NCBI GenBank assembly: GCA_037903475.1
Contig: JBAJFG010000264.1
Span: forward strand, 248,001-312,000
Length of the DNA: 64,000 bases
From: Ancylostoma caninum
Lineage: Eukaryota > Nematoda > Chromadorea > Rhabditida > Ancylostomatidae
Direction of reading: 5' to 3'
In this document: piece by piece, positions 20,413 to 30,379 of the stretch
How positions within the stretch are numbered: position 1 is the first letter of the stretch
Layout of the letters: each line of letters starts with the position of its first letter
Made by a program: the position numbers and the translations under genes
The notes under the pieces: model-generated
The model's database searches: none
What the model was told of the DNA's origin: nothing
The model's input: only the letters and a program-made list of their open reading frames with translations

Positions 20413-20973
20413 TTGAAAGCGAACAAACTCCCTCTTTGTCTTCCATTTGTTTGCGATGAGGCAACCGCTGAACTTCGAAGATGTCTAGTACGAGCACAAC
20501 TGCAAAATGATGTGATCTTGGTGAACATCCCCAATGATAACATCAAGAAACAGTTAGTGCGAAACAGACTCTACGATAGACAGTGCATAACAACCAACTG
20601 CGTTGTTTGCCCATACGGAAAGAATGGGGATTGTTCGCAAACAGGTGTAATATATGAGATTAAATGTTTGACCTGCAATGCCGTATACATTGGTGAAACC
20701 GGACGAGTACTCGGTGTACGTATGAAAGAACATTTGGCCAGCAAAAAACGAGGCAGCTTGGTGTCGGCATTAGGGAAGCATAGACATGACGAACACGACG
20801 GTTTGGACTTCAATGTCATGTGCACGATTTTAGCCTACGAGCCCGAGATCTCGACAAGGAAGCTCCTAGAGGCGTTTTGGATTTCGGTTCGAAATCCCAA
20901 GATGAACAACCGAAATAAGTGCTTGGCGATTACAAATGACTTCCTGCCCTTCATGCCTCTCTGTGAGCTGTAG
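20413..20973 (+). CDS. PLE1 right GIY-YIG endonuclease domain
   Basis: Identical in protein sequence to the left copy (16660-17220): GVIYEIKC, CNAVYIGETGR, RMKEHL. It continues the RT frame after TGA AAC ATT. The reported initiator is a TTG, so independent translation is doubtful. It is followed by about 320 bp of 3' sequence that includes the hammerhead motif. Confidence 0.88.
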   Translation: MKANKLPLCLPFVCDEATAELRRCLVRAQLQNDVILVNIPNDNIKKQLVRNRLYDRQCITTNCVVCPYGKNGDCSQTGVIYEIKCLTCNAVYIGETGRVLGVRMKEHLASKKRGSLVSALGKHRHDEHDGLDFNVMCTILAYEPEISTRKLLEAFWISVRNPKMNNRNKCLAITNDFLPFMPLCEL

Positions 20974-21204
20974 ATCGCTATTGTATCTGTGACCCATAGA
21001 CCATCTTGGGTCCCTGGTGGCACTCATTCGTCCAGAGTGTCATCAAACAGTGCGGACGAAGATCGCAAAATCGGTGGAATTCGTGGTACGTTGTGAGACT
21101 CAGCTGTGAGGGATTTCCAGATGTGTTCGGGAGAATGTCCATAGTTTCCTGAGAGAGATGAGACGTTTGGCGGTCCAGATCATAAATAGCCTTGAGACCA
21201 CTTT

Positions 21205-21243
21205 CAGGCCTCTGAAGAAGACGTTACCGTCGAAACGTCGGGC
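21205..21243 (+). ncRNA. Hammerhead ribozyme-like motif, PLE1 right end
   Basis: CTGAAGA (21212-21218), GACG-TTAC-CGTC stem-loop, GAAAC. It is identical to the left-end motif in inverse orientation. AATAAAG follows about 15 bp later. Confidence 0.65.
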
Positions 21244-21368
21244 CGATTAAAATAAAGAATTCCATCTACCAACCTGAACGGCGCAGAAGAATATCATCAA
21301 TTATCACAAGTATGCCCAGGTTTAAGCAACAAAGGACATGGAGATTATTACTACACTATTCATTTTAG

Positions 21369-21976
21369 ATGCCCCAAATCGTAACTACCCCCACTAACAA
21401 CAACTCCCCTCCGCTTCGATTCAGCCGAAAACGTCGCCATGACTCAACATCGTCATCGTCGTCATCGACTTCGTCGAGCTCATCTTCTTCTTCATCGTTT
21501 TCATCCTCTTCCTCCTCCTCTTCCTCATCCTCTTCTTCTAAAGTTGTTGCTGAATTTGTTGTACCTTCTCATCCTTTTCCATTCCGTATGTATCGTAATC
21601 CTGGAAGCCAAATAACCCGTTCCTCATCTCCATCTTCGGACCGTGACACTCGCTCTCCCCTCGCACCTGAACTGCTACTTCACTACCAGCCAAAACCCAA
21701 ACCCCCCTACATCCCACAAGGGCTACCACCTCCCATACCCGACCCTTCAAGCTTACGTGTCTTCTCTGCTATGGAGGCCACCCTACCCACACATGCCCCT
21801 CATCCCTCCGGTTTTGCGTCAAAGCCACCATTCTTCTTACCGAAGCCAACCTATGCGCAAAGTGCGCAAAACCCCACCACATATCCGTATGCAGAGACAC
21901 TAATCCATGCCGCAAATGCGGACAGAACGATCACCCCCAAGTACTCTGCACAATAAAACCCTCTCCACTTTTCTAG
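21369..21976 (+). pseudogene. ORF-A exon 2: polyserine and triple zinc-knuckle segment
   Basis: A T-rich acceptor (ATTCATTTTAG, to 21368) precedes ATGCCCCAAATC. The first frame encodes RFSRKRRHD, a long Ser run from a TCN repeat (about 21451-21540), then Pro-rich sequence. A second frame, from about 21672 to a TAG at 21974-21976, encodes three regularly spaced zinc knuckles: CLLCYGGHPTHTC, CAKCAKPHHISVC and CRKCGQNDHPQVLC. The third has canonical C-x2-C-x4-H-x4-C spacing. Triple knuckles of this style are typical of BEL/Pao gag proteins. A frameshift must separate the two parts. The stop lies 33 bp before the 3' LTR. Exon 2 of ORF-A is my inference from phase and splice signals; a stray BEL gag fragment is the alternative. 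Confidence 0.6.
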
Positions 21977-22008
21977 TTCCGGGGACCGGAACTTCCTAAG
22001 CGGTAGGA

Positions 22009-22554
22009 TGTAGGAAAAGCGCGAAAATGTGGCACAGTCAACGCCACAGTACTCCTCATCCTGCGCCATTCGTCGCCGCGAAACTCCTGAGAGCTATAAA
22101 AACTCAAAGTCCAACCCCCTCGGGCTGGTCTCGGTCCGTCGCTACTCGTCCCGCCCCTCACTCGATGAGGCTCGTTTTTAACTCCTTTTAGTTTTTATTT
22201 GTACTCTTTCATTTCTCGTTTTTCTTTTCTTTTCTCCTTCCCCATTAATCTCGTTGGGGCAGGAGGGGTCTCCCTCCTGCCCCATAAGGCCACCTGTTAG
22301 GCCTCATGTATCTTATGTGCTAATTCTCCGTGTTCCTGTCTGTATATGTATTAATGCCATTAGGATAAAATTAACCAAAAATAGTCTTGTTCACTCAGTC
22401 CAGGAAAAGGGGCTAAACACTAGGATCTTTCGGATACATAAGCTCAGGAGTTTTTGGATAATTCGGTACAGGACAATAAGTCTAACCGCTCTGGATTCAA
22501 ATGGGATTAGCTGATAACGAACAATAATTCCCCTCAAACGTTAATCCCGTTACA
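22009..22554 (+). repeat. 3' long terminal repeat
   Basis: 546 bp, TGTAGG to CGTTACA, followed by AGTG (22555-22558), the target duplication of 3541-3544. It has CTATAAAAA at 22094-22102 and the GGGGCAGGAGGG hairpin at 22256-22283. A short purine-rich GCGGTAGGA precedes it, which may be a weak polypurine tract. Confidence 0.9.
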
Positions 22555-22558
22555 AGTG

Positions 22559-23330
22559 ATGCCTCCGAGCGAGGCTGAGAGGCTGAATTTTGGATGGTCA
22601 TTTTGCGAATACGTACTGTCAGTCCTGCTCATCACTGGAAGCCGACCGGAATTCCCACCATCGATCGTGCCAAGCTGTGCTTTGCCTCCCAGTTTCAGCT
22701 CTCCTTGATCAATAGGAAAGATTCAACATAAGAATTACGGAAATGATGTTTAATTGGTAAGAATGGCCTTCTTACGTGTTTTTATCGACTAGATCGAAGC
22801 ATGAAGGAGAACAAATGCGGAAAAAGGAACCATACAGTCTGGAAGCACAAAGTCTTCGACTAATAAAAAGTGAGAAAAAGATCAGCATCCAGATAGACTA
22901 GATCTACTGCTATTCATGTCCAACTACAACCATGTCTCGAAGCAAACCAAAATTTTAGGTCAAAAATTTTGCACGGTCGCGCTGTCAGCCCTATTCATCG
23001 CTGAGAGCCGGCAAAAAGCCTTCTATGGGCACCACCCAACTGTGCGTCACCCCCTAATTTCAGGTTTTCACATTCAAGAGAAAAGATTCAGCAAGGAAAT
23101 GACGGAAATGAGGTTTCGTCTGTAAAAATGGATTTTTACATGTTTTTACAGACGGAGTTGGATCACGACGGCGACTGCGGGAAAAGGAACCTGAAAGCGC
23201 GAATCTTTGACTATTTAAAACTGAAAGAAAAATCACTACGTTGGAGCACCTCGAACCCACGCCAACGCACGTTACTTTATGTCCTGCAAAAATTTCAGCA
23301 CCAGAGGGGATCGAACCTTTGACCATGTAG
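22559..23330. repeat. Diverged tandem duplication of about 350 bp
   Basis: The segment about 22600-22900 and the segment about 22970-23250 share successive landmarks: CTGTCAG near the left, ACGGAAATGA, GTAAGAATGG or GTAAAAATGG, a TTTTTAC-type palindrome, and GGAAAAAGGAAC or GGGAAAAGGAAC. No coding signal. A GGTTCGATCCCC-type tRNA B-box occurs on the minus strand at about 23306-23322, suggesting tRNA-derived repeat material. Confidence 0.55.
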
Positions 23331-23399
23331 ATGTTGCCCTTCGATGCTTTTCGTGACGAACAAGGGCCTCAGTGGGCAAGAGCAAGCATGTGGAGGACG

Positions 23400-23575
23400 T
23401 CTTTTGCCCGCCGCGAATGTTTCACACGTTTTGCAAAAATTTCGGCATTAGCGGGGATCGAACCCTATGCCACGAGGTGAATCCTAAGATTACAACCAAT
23501 CATCCTTTTGCCCGTCGCGAATGTTTCACATGTTTTGCTAAAATTTCGGCATTAGCAAGGTTACAACTAATCAGG
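23400..23575. repeat. Direct repeat of about 65 bp with a B-box-like motif
   Basis: CTTTTGCCCGCCGCGAATGT (23400) and CCTTTTGCCCGTCGCGAATG (about 23505) each lead into TTTCACA(C/T)GTTTTGC(A/T)AAAATTTCGGCATTAGC. The first copy carries GGGGATCGAACCC, the inverse of a tRNA-type B-box. Confidence 0.6.
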
Positions 23576-23805
23576 CTCAGAAAGATGGGTGGTCTCATAT
23601 CTATGCATAGCAAATGGATATAGAGAAAACCAAGTATGAGTAAACATGGCGATGGACGCGAGTACGTTAACAAGTTTACCATGGGTGATTTCAATCATGT
23701 ATCCGGGCCCTGTTATGAATGTAGCGCTGCCATATGAATCCATGCACAACAGCATTCAAACCATATTTGGCTGTACCACTGGAGCGAGACATTCTCCTTG
23801 CTCTA

Positions 23806-24535
23806 CTCAGACTTTCGGATGTTTGGAGCGCAGGTCCACACAGTTTCTCGCGGCATGATACCTGCGGGAAAAACACAAAAGTGGGCGGAGTTGGCGCGCC
23901 TATTCCGCCGTTAGTCCTGCATTTGACCTGCTGTGATCCTGCTACGGGGATAGCACGATTAAGTCAGGTCATGTTCTGTTGCAACCGGTGGTTAGAGAAA
24001 TAGTTCAAAAATGAGTTCGCAGGGCATGTATAGTGGAGTCGTTTTGACAGTGCGTTGTCTGCGGTAACGGCCCCGCTGGCATTGGAGCACGCAGTGCGGT
24101 TAGTCAAACAGTTGCCCCACGATGGATCCGGCTTCTTTGACGGGTTTTATCGTCTGTCCCCTTCTTCATTTGTTTTAAGAGCTGAGAAAGAACAATATAA
24201 GGAGAAGGAAGCTACAAAACTCTTCAAAGATACGAGATGAATCATAGGTCAACTTTTTGACCGACCGCGCTGCGTGCTCCAATGCCAGGGAGCCGCTGTC
24301 GCGGAAAACGCACTGTCAAAACGACTCCACTATATGTACTCCCTGCACCAGCGCTCGACGAGCCGAACATCTGCGGCGTGGCGGATTTCCCCATCCGCGC
24401 CGCATTGGAACGCGACCTCATCCCACGCATCTTGTCTGGCCAAATGGTACACTGGGCCACAGTTTCAACCGGGCCTCATGGCCAGACAAATCCCGTAGGG
24501 ATCGTCTAGTCTCCGCCACAGCGTAGCTTGGCCAC
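23806..24535. mobile_element. R2 element, copy b, truncated and hit by a MITE
   Basis: It starts CAGACTTTCGGATGTTTGGA, followed by AAAAGTGGGCGGAGTTGGCG and the GACCTGC...GGTCATG block, as in copy a. It ends near the GTCTAGTCTCCGCC half-palindrome without the right terminal repeat. A 302-bp element interrupts it at 24031-24332. Confidence 0.7.
24031..24332. mobile_element. 302-bp MITE nested in R2
   Basis: It has terminal inverted repeats of about 80 bp, beginning TAGTGGAGTCGTTTTGACAG and ending in the exact inverse. It is flanked by TA on both sides. The uninterrupted site is visible in the R2 copies near 826-840 and 44505-44520. No coding capacity. A TA duplication suggests Tc1/mariner-type mobilisation. 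Confidence 0.85.
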
Positions 24536-25110
24536 CTTGCTATTATGCAGCAAATATGAAGCACTCAAGAACCATTTTAGTGTGGGTTTTGACTACATTG
24601 AGCATTTTATCCATGGCCCTCATGGTCAGAAACCCATGATAGCGCTAAAATCTGTGTGAAAAAAACATCGTGGGTGCAGCCTTTAAGAAGTTCATCGAAA
24701 GTCTCAATGATGTTATGCTAAAAGAGCGGTAATTCTGAGAAGAAGGAAGAGGAGGTTTCTTTAGTGGGTCGAGTAACAAACGAATGTTTCTATCTTTTCG
24801 GCACTTCTGCACTCATAAAGCTCAAGCTAAATACAATATTAGCTCGAAAGGCTCAGCACCAACATCAGCGACGCCCTTTATGAAATGAACAGGATGTTGT
24901 CAGATGTTCTTGAATGAGAAGCAGGTCATTTACAGTAGACGTCAACGACGATGACCAATTCGCAGCTTTGGGAAGGACGCCACGCAACCGCATCGCGCGC
25001 GCCATAGCTAATGTCTTCTGTTGCTGTTATGCTATTTCTAGCAGCTTTTCTAACCGTTTTGAGAATCTTGGACCGAATCGGGAAGAAAAGCACTCAGGAA
25101 TAGCATTTCG
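24536..25110. other. No gene seen
   Basis: Mostly unique-looking DNA. A CATCGTGGGTGCAGCCTTTAAG motif near 24668 is the inverse of the AAAGGCAACACCCACGA type motif also found near 33826 and 35437, so a dispersed repeat end is probably present. Confidence 0.35.
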
Positions 25111-25118
25111 GCACCGAT

Positions 25119-25640
25119 TCCGGTGTGCGCGGCGCGGTTGCTACGCGTCCTAGAGGCCGCGCATGGGCCACCGTCACTGACGGTCACTGTAAACAGTAAT
25201 GTGTAAATTTCGTCTCTTAAGAACCAGTTTGAGTCTTCCATAACTGAAAAGCGCTTTGCTGCAGCGAATCGGTTCGAAACGAAAGAGTTCGAAGACGTCA
25301 GCAAGCATCTCTACTCTGCCAGCATCACTGCGCACTTCACCTCCATCGAAACCTATTAGTACTCCCAGCTCAGTTTTCCGCTTAATTCTAGCGTTCAGAA
25401 ACTTATAAAAAGCATTTCTGTCCTCAGACTGGACTGACTGGACTATTTTCTTTTCGATGAAGAAATCAAATTTTTTTTCAATTTCTTCCCAAATCTTTCA
25501 TTCAACATCCTATACATCGTTCATTACTCTCTCAGACATTCGAGCAGCTCTAGTCTCGGTGGGCGAGGCCATCCAGGAGCGTGCGGCGCGGTTGCGCTGC
25601 GTCCTTCTCGAGGCCGCAGATGGGCCACCGCCGTTGCCGT
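25119..25640. repeat. Two copies of a GC-rich 45-bp segment
   Basis: GGCGCGGTTGCTACGCGTCC...GATGGGCCACCG-like sequence at about 25127-25172 recurs at about 25587-25633 with small changes (GGCGCGGTTGCGCTGCGTCC). The GC content contrasts with the AT-rich flanks. No gene assigned. Confidence 0.5.
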
Positions 25641-28009
25641 CCACTGTAGATTAGTGGAGTTTTTGCATACTCCATCCTGATCATCTTAAACCAACGACCT
25701 TCACTTTGTTTTCTCTTCTATTTGGTCTTCATCCTCTTCACTTGTACCCTCATATCTCTTCTTCTCAAGCTTTCATCTCATTATCTTGTAGGATATTTCG
25801 ATGATCTGTTCAGTGTAATTTCTGGGACTCGCCACAGTAGATCCGTGAGTTGAAAATAAGAAAGTTTTTCCTGTTGTTCTTCGTTTCTTATTGTTTGGAT
25901 CATTTTTTTCATTCGCATTCGTGACCTTACGCTTTCGGCATGATGTGCCACATGGGACACATGTGGTCCCTCGTCCACGCGTTGTGCACACGGTTCCGCG
26001 CGTCGGGCCGCGCGTTTCAACCAGTTGAGCACTTTGACGTAAATGTGCTAAATCTTTTTTGGATCCTTGCACTTTTTGTATTATATGTGTGCATGACTTC
26101 CTTTCTTCTCGTTGGAGACGCGCATAGACTTGCGCCGCTTGGTCTTCGAAAAGCTGTTGAGATACGAGTATCGCTAACTTTACCTTTGTTGCTAATGCTT
26201 CCAGCGACTTCCCAGCAAGCCAATCAGTTTGTGGAAACAGCGAATGTCTCCTTCAATTGTGCGATCTCCATTACTAATTGTAACGCGCCTTGGGTCTCGT
26301 GTAGAACTTCTCCGATTAGTTTATAGTTAACCTGAAAAGGACAAAAGGCCTAGGAAGAACATCCACAATATCTAGATCCGTCCGCGGGTGGACTTATTCT
26401 GAAGGGGTCTCCGGAAAAGTTTGTCGAGGTCCATACTCACTCGGGCCGTGCGAGCGGTCTGCGATGACTGTGTGAGCATCTGCAGCCTGCGATGGCGGCG
26501 AGAGCTCCCACGATTTGAGTGTCTAAGTGGAGACTTCACTGGGTTGGTGCATGATTATGCGCAATTTGATCCCATCTCGCAATTAGTTTGGTTTTCCTCG
26601 TTTCTGGAATGGAATCCAATAAGGCCGAACTCGTATTTTCCTCAGTATTGAGGAGACATAGAAAGCCCTGCTCAGCTCTTGTAGAACGGAGCCATGCCTA
26701 CAGGTCTGCTTTTAGCTCCGAAGCTCGGCCCATTTACCTGCGACTCGCGAGTCTACCCTTCAAGGAGAAGAACAGTCCTGAAAACAGTATCTTGGCTGCA
26801 GTCATGATAGCGGTCAGCTTGGATGTCCCAATCTTGTTTTTCTTCTTGTTTATTGGTTCATCGTTTTTCCTTGTTTTCACTTTTGCCATCTCGTTTTGTC
26901 GTCTTTTTGCGGGTTTTTGAGTACCATTTATTCCATATTGCAGAGCGGATGTTCGGCAACGCATGATAAAAAAATGCTCGTCGGCTTCCGAAGCCAGTGA
27001 GTTCTCTGTTATAAAGAAAGGAAAGGTACCAACCAGACTCCTAAGTTTTCAGAAACGACGACGCCTCATCCCGAACACGGCTAATCAAGAAATGGTCGAC
27101 GAGATCAACAAGCAAATAGACCAACTTCTCGCTGCGGACACTTCGACTAGATCTTCAATCCACTAAGCATGAGTCGAAGCCACGTACCTTTCATCTGAAT
27201 TCGACGGCTGCTTCAATCTCTGTCTTCTTTAGTACACTTTCTTGATATCTGGTGTTTTTACTATAAAATGAATTCCACTCGTTACTGCCGCGTTACTGCA
27301 ACACGGCTTTTTTGCAGTTTCCACTACTTTCTTTTTTGTATAGGAGATGCAAGAATTTAGTGACACACATGGTTGCCGTTTGGAGCAACGCCGCATTCTC
27401 TCCACTGTTCTCTATCATGTCGAAAATGTGGATAGATTTTTCGAATATGAGCCTGTTTTTGAACTTTCCTAGCCATTTTGAATGCCTGACCATTTCGCTC
27501 TTTTGAAGTCGATGCTGGACCTCGAAAAATTTTGCTGATCTCGTCTCGTGATCCTAATTAAAGCAGCTGACATCTCCTGCCACGTCTTTCCTGACTTTAA
27601 CTACTTGCTTGCTTCGCTTTACTACTACTAACTCTCATTCAATTCTTGCCGCTCACCGATTCTATACTTTTTCCTTACGTAGCCGTTTTATTCTGCTGTA
27701 TATTTTATTCCATTTGACTGAAGCCGTTATGTTTATTTTGTTTTGCACAATGCCTAGATTATGTAAGTGTCGGAGCTTTCATGTGAAGTTTTTCTTTGTA
27801 AACGGTATATTACTTCTGTGTATTTAACAAGAAACACTTGGATGTTCACGTGCAATTTCCAATACCACGTAACTGTTTTTCCATTTGTATGCCTTAAATT
27901 TGAAGTTTATGGTTTCCATTAGGTGTTGAAATTTCACTCGAAGCCACTCTATGTTGTGACTGCTTTTCGCTTTTCAGACTTAAAACTTAATTCTAACATA
28001 CTCGCTGAT
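25641..28009. other. No confident gene; weak ORF at 26963-27166
   Basis: The region is AT-rich with scattered short frames. The plus-strand frame 26963-27166 (67 codons; KRRRLIPNTANQEMVDEINK, ending RSSIH) has fairly even, protein-like composition and could be a terminal exon. Nothing supports it further, and no family was recognised. The rest holds no repeat or RNA I can name. Confidence 0.3.
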
Positions 28010-28840
28010 GTAGGCTTCGAGTGACAAGACAATTTCCGGGAGAATGGATCTAGAATCTGTTTGACAAGACAAAATGAGAGAGAATATGTTGACAACCTAT
28101 TTTCCGGGTGTTTGGCAAGACAAATGGCAAGAGAACATGTTGACGACTCATTTTCCTGGACAGGCACATACGACGCATTGGCTTTGTAGTCGGTGAGCCG
28201 GGTCAATTACCCAAGTTTGAGGTACGTACTTCAAAGGAAGTCGTACATTTGGAGAGTGCCGGTGTCAATCCGAAGTGTGTGCGAGGAAAAATCACAGGCT
28301 GATTTTTGCATGAGGATATCCCCATGGTCCTCGCCGCAACACGCACGACAGTGCGCGGCCGGCTGAACACCACGGCGACGTCCACGTACTTCGTGCCTCC
28401 AGGCACGGAATCGATGGATGTAATCGGTTCAACTGCTTGAGGAAGTACTTCACCCAAACCACTTCCTGGACCTGACCATAAAATGTGAAGCTTGAACATT
28501 GTGATAATTTTGGAGGCCTCTCCTGGCAATGGGAGGAAACAGGAGTACGTGGCGAAATCTCACGTACAATGTTAAAGCGCAATGTTTGCATGGCGACCTA
28601 TTTTGCAAGATTTGTATGGCGACCTATTTGGCAAGGTTTGTATGGCGACCTATTTGGCAAGGTTTGTATGGCGACCTGTTTGGCAAGATTTGTATGGCGA
28701 CCTGTTTGGCAAGGTTTGTATGACGACCCATTTGGCGGGACATCATGTTTGGCAAGACATTTGGCGGAGTTCGTTTGCCTGGCTAGTTTGCAAACCCGTT
28801 TCCCAGGTTGCCAAACAAAGCTCGCCAAATGGGTCGCCAA
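28010..28840. mobile_element. Fold-back element FB, copy 1 (5' truncated) with 26-bp internal repeats
   Basis: It shares most of its length with 29502-30379, through GACAAGACAAAATGAGAGAG, GCACGACAGTGCGC and the 3' end CTCGCCAAATGGGTCGCCAA. Between 28582 and 28735 a 26-bp unit (TTTGTATGGCGACCTATTTG plus GCAAGG) repeats about five to six times with A/T and T/G variants. Open frames inside are products of this array. Confidence 0.75.
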
Positions 28841-29501
28841 TCGACTTCAGAGCGACGCGAGGGTGATACAGACGAGGCATCTATCTTACCCTGGGTTCTC
28901 CGTTGCTGAGTTCAGCTGACAACAGCGCAGTGTTCAGTTCTCCCGAATAAAGAAGATATAATTGTTTTCACGTTTCAAAAAACTTCTCAGTTATTCTTGG
29001 CTACATTTTTATAATTCAGATACCATCTAGTGTAAATTCGCATTATTATTTCGTCTGACAGCTGCGCAACAACTACTTTTTTGAGTTGAGTTGACATTCT
29101 AGGCTAATGCGCAGATTTCAGGCAATCTCACTCTTATCCTGTCAACGATTTCTCGCACCCCGTATTCGCCGACGACTCTCGAATTTTATGTTTCCTAACG
29201 TTGCTGTGTGTAGAATTTAATCCACAACTGCGCGTTCCATGTACATCTGCCTCTCCGGAAGAATGTGTGCGACTTTCTACACCCCTCTTCGATCCGGGTC
29301 CAACTTATCCTTATCGTCATAGGTGAAGGTCCCCCACAAGGGCGCTACCGTCAGTGATGGTTAGTTGAGACGCGTCCCAGGTTATCGTACCACGACTGCA
29401 GAATGAAGATGCAAGACGGGAAACATCGGCAGATCTGACCCCCGTACCTTTAATATCATATCCTATTCCCTTACCCACCCTACTTACTACTCTGAAGTCC
29501 A
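28841..29501. other. No gene seen
   Basis: Unique-looking DNA between the two FB copies. No convincing frame, RNA or repeat. Confidence 0.35.
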
Positions 29502-30379
29502 TTGGCGACCTATTTGGCGAGAGAATGTGTTTGGCAAGACATTTTACGGCTTAAAATCTTGTTTGGCAAGACATTTTCCGGGGAATGGGTCTAGAGTCTG
29601 TTTGGCAAGACAAAATGAGAGAGAATATGTTGGCGACCTATTTTCCGGGTGTTTGGCAAGACAAGTGGCAAGAGATTGTGTTGATGACCCTTTTTCCTGG
29701 ACAGACACATACGACGCATCAGCTTTCGAGTCGATGAGTCGGTTCAATTGCCCAAGTTTGAGTACGCATTCGAAAGCGAGTCGTACTTTAGGGTGGTGGC
29801 GGTGTCAGTGCGAAGTCACCGCCAGGCAGGACTACAGCCTGATTTTTGCATGAGAATATCTTCGCGGTCCTCGCCGCAACACGCACGACAGTGCGCAGCC
29901 GGCTGAACACCATGGCGATCTCCACGTATTTCGTGCTTCCGGGCACGGAACCAATGGATGTCATCGGTTCAACTGCTTGAGGAGGTACTTTGCCCAAACT
30001 ACTTCCTGGGTCTGATCCATTAAATGTGAAAAGCTCAGACATTGTGGTAATTTTGGAGGCCTCTCCTGACAATGAGAGGAAATGCGAGTACGTGGCGAAA
30101 TCTCACGTGCGATGTTGAAGCGCATTTTTTGGCGACCTGTTTGGCAAGATTTGTATGGCAACCTGTTTGGCAAGGTTTGTATGGCGACCTATTTGGCAAG
30201 GTTTGTATGGCGACCTGTTTGGTAAGGTTTGTATGGCGACCTATTTGACAAGGTTTGCATGGCAACCTATTTGGCGGGACATCGTGTTTGGCAAGACATT
30301 TGGCGGAGTTCGTTTGCCTGGCTCGTTTGCAAACCCGTTTCCTAGGTTGCCAAACAAACCTCGCCAAATGGGTCGCAAA
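29502..30379. mobile_element. Fold-back element FB, copy 2, with 26-bp internal repeats
   Basis: About 880 bp with terminal inverted repeats of about 20 bp: TTGGCGACCTATTTGGCGAG at 29502-29521 against CTCGCCAAATGGGTCGCAAA at 30360-30379. An internal TTTGGCAAG-rich array at about 30125-30275 has the same 26-bp unit as copy 1. No transposase; non-autonomous. Confidence 0.75.

Larger units (their letters stand above)
18867..21298 (+). mobile_element. Penelope-like element PLE1, right copy
   Basis: 2432 bp, inverse of 16336-18766, with the same RT, TGA, endonuclease and terminal hammerhead motif. The outer ends of the pair match (GATGATATTCTTCTGCGCCG and its complement), so the two copies lie head to head. 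Inverted and partial dimers are known for PLEs; a single dimeric insertion is a reasonable model. Confidence 0.9.
3545..22554 (+). mobile_element. LTR retrotransposon (Ty3/gypsy-type pol) with nested PLE pair
   Basis: Two LTRs (3545-4094 and 22009-22554) begin TGTAGG, end CGTTACA and are about 98% alike. They are flanked by the 4-bp direct repeat AGTG at 3541-3544 and 22555-22558, which ties them to one insertion event. A primer-binding-like TGG lies directly after the 5' LTR. The interior holds ORF-A exon 1, gag, an envelope-like region, protease, RT, RNase H, integrase, two antisense genes and a zinc-knuckle exon. About 5 kb of PLE sequence is nested at 16336-21298, leaving roughly 14 kb of native element. 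No second pair of LTRs was found around the gypsy-like core, so a single element is the simplest reading. A core inserted into another LTR element and then deprived of its own LTRs is the alternative. Confidence 0.85.

Noticed and set aside
3545..22554. Two separate nested LTR elements
   Set aside because: Only one LTR pair with a matching AGTG duplication was found. No second pair surrounds the gypsy-like core, though this remains possible if its LTRs were lost.
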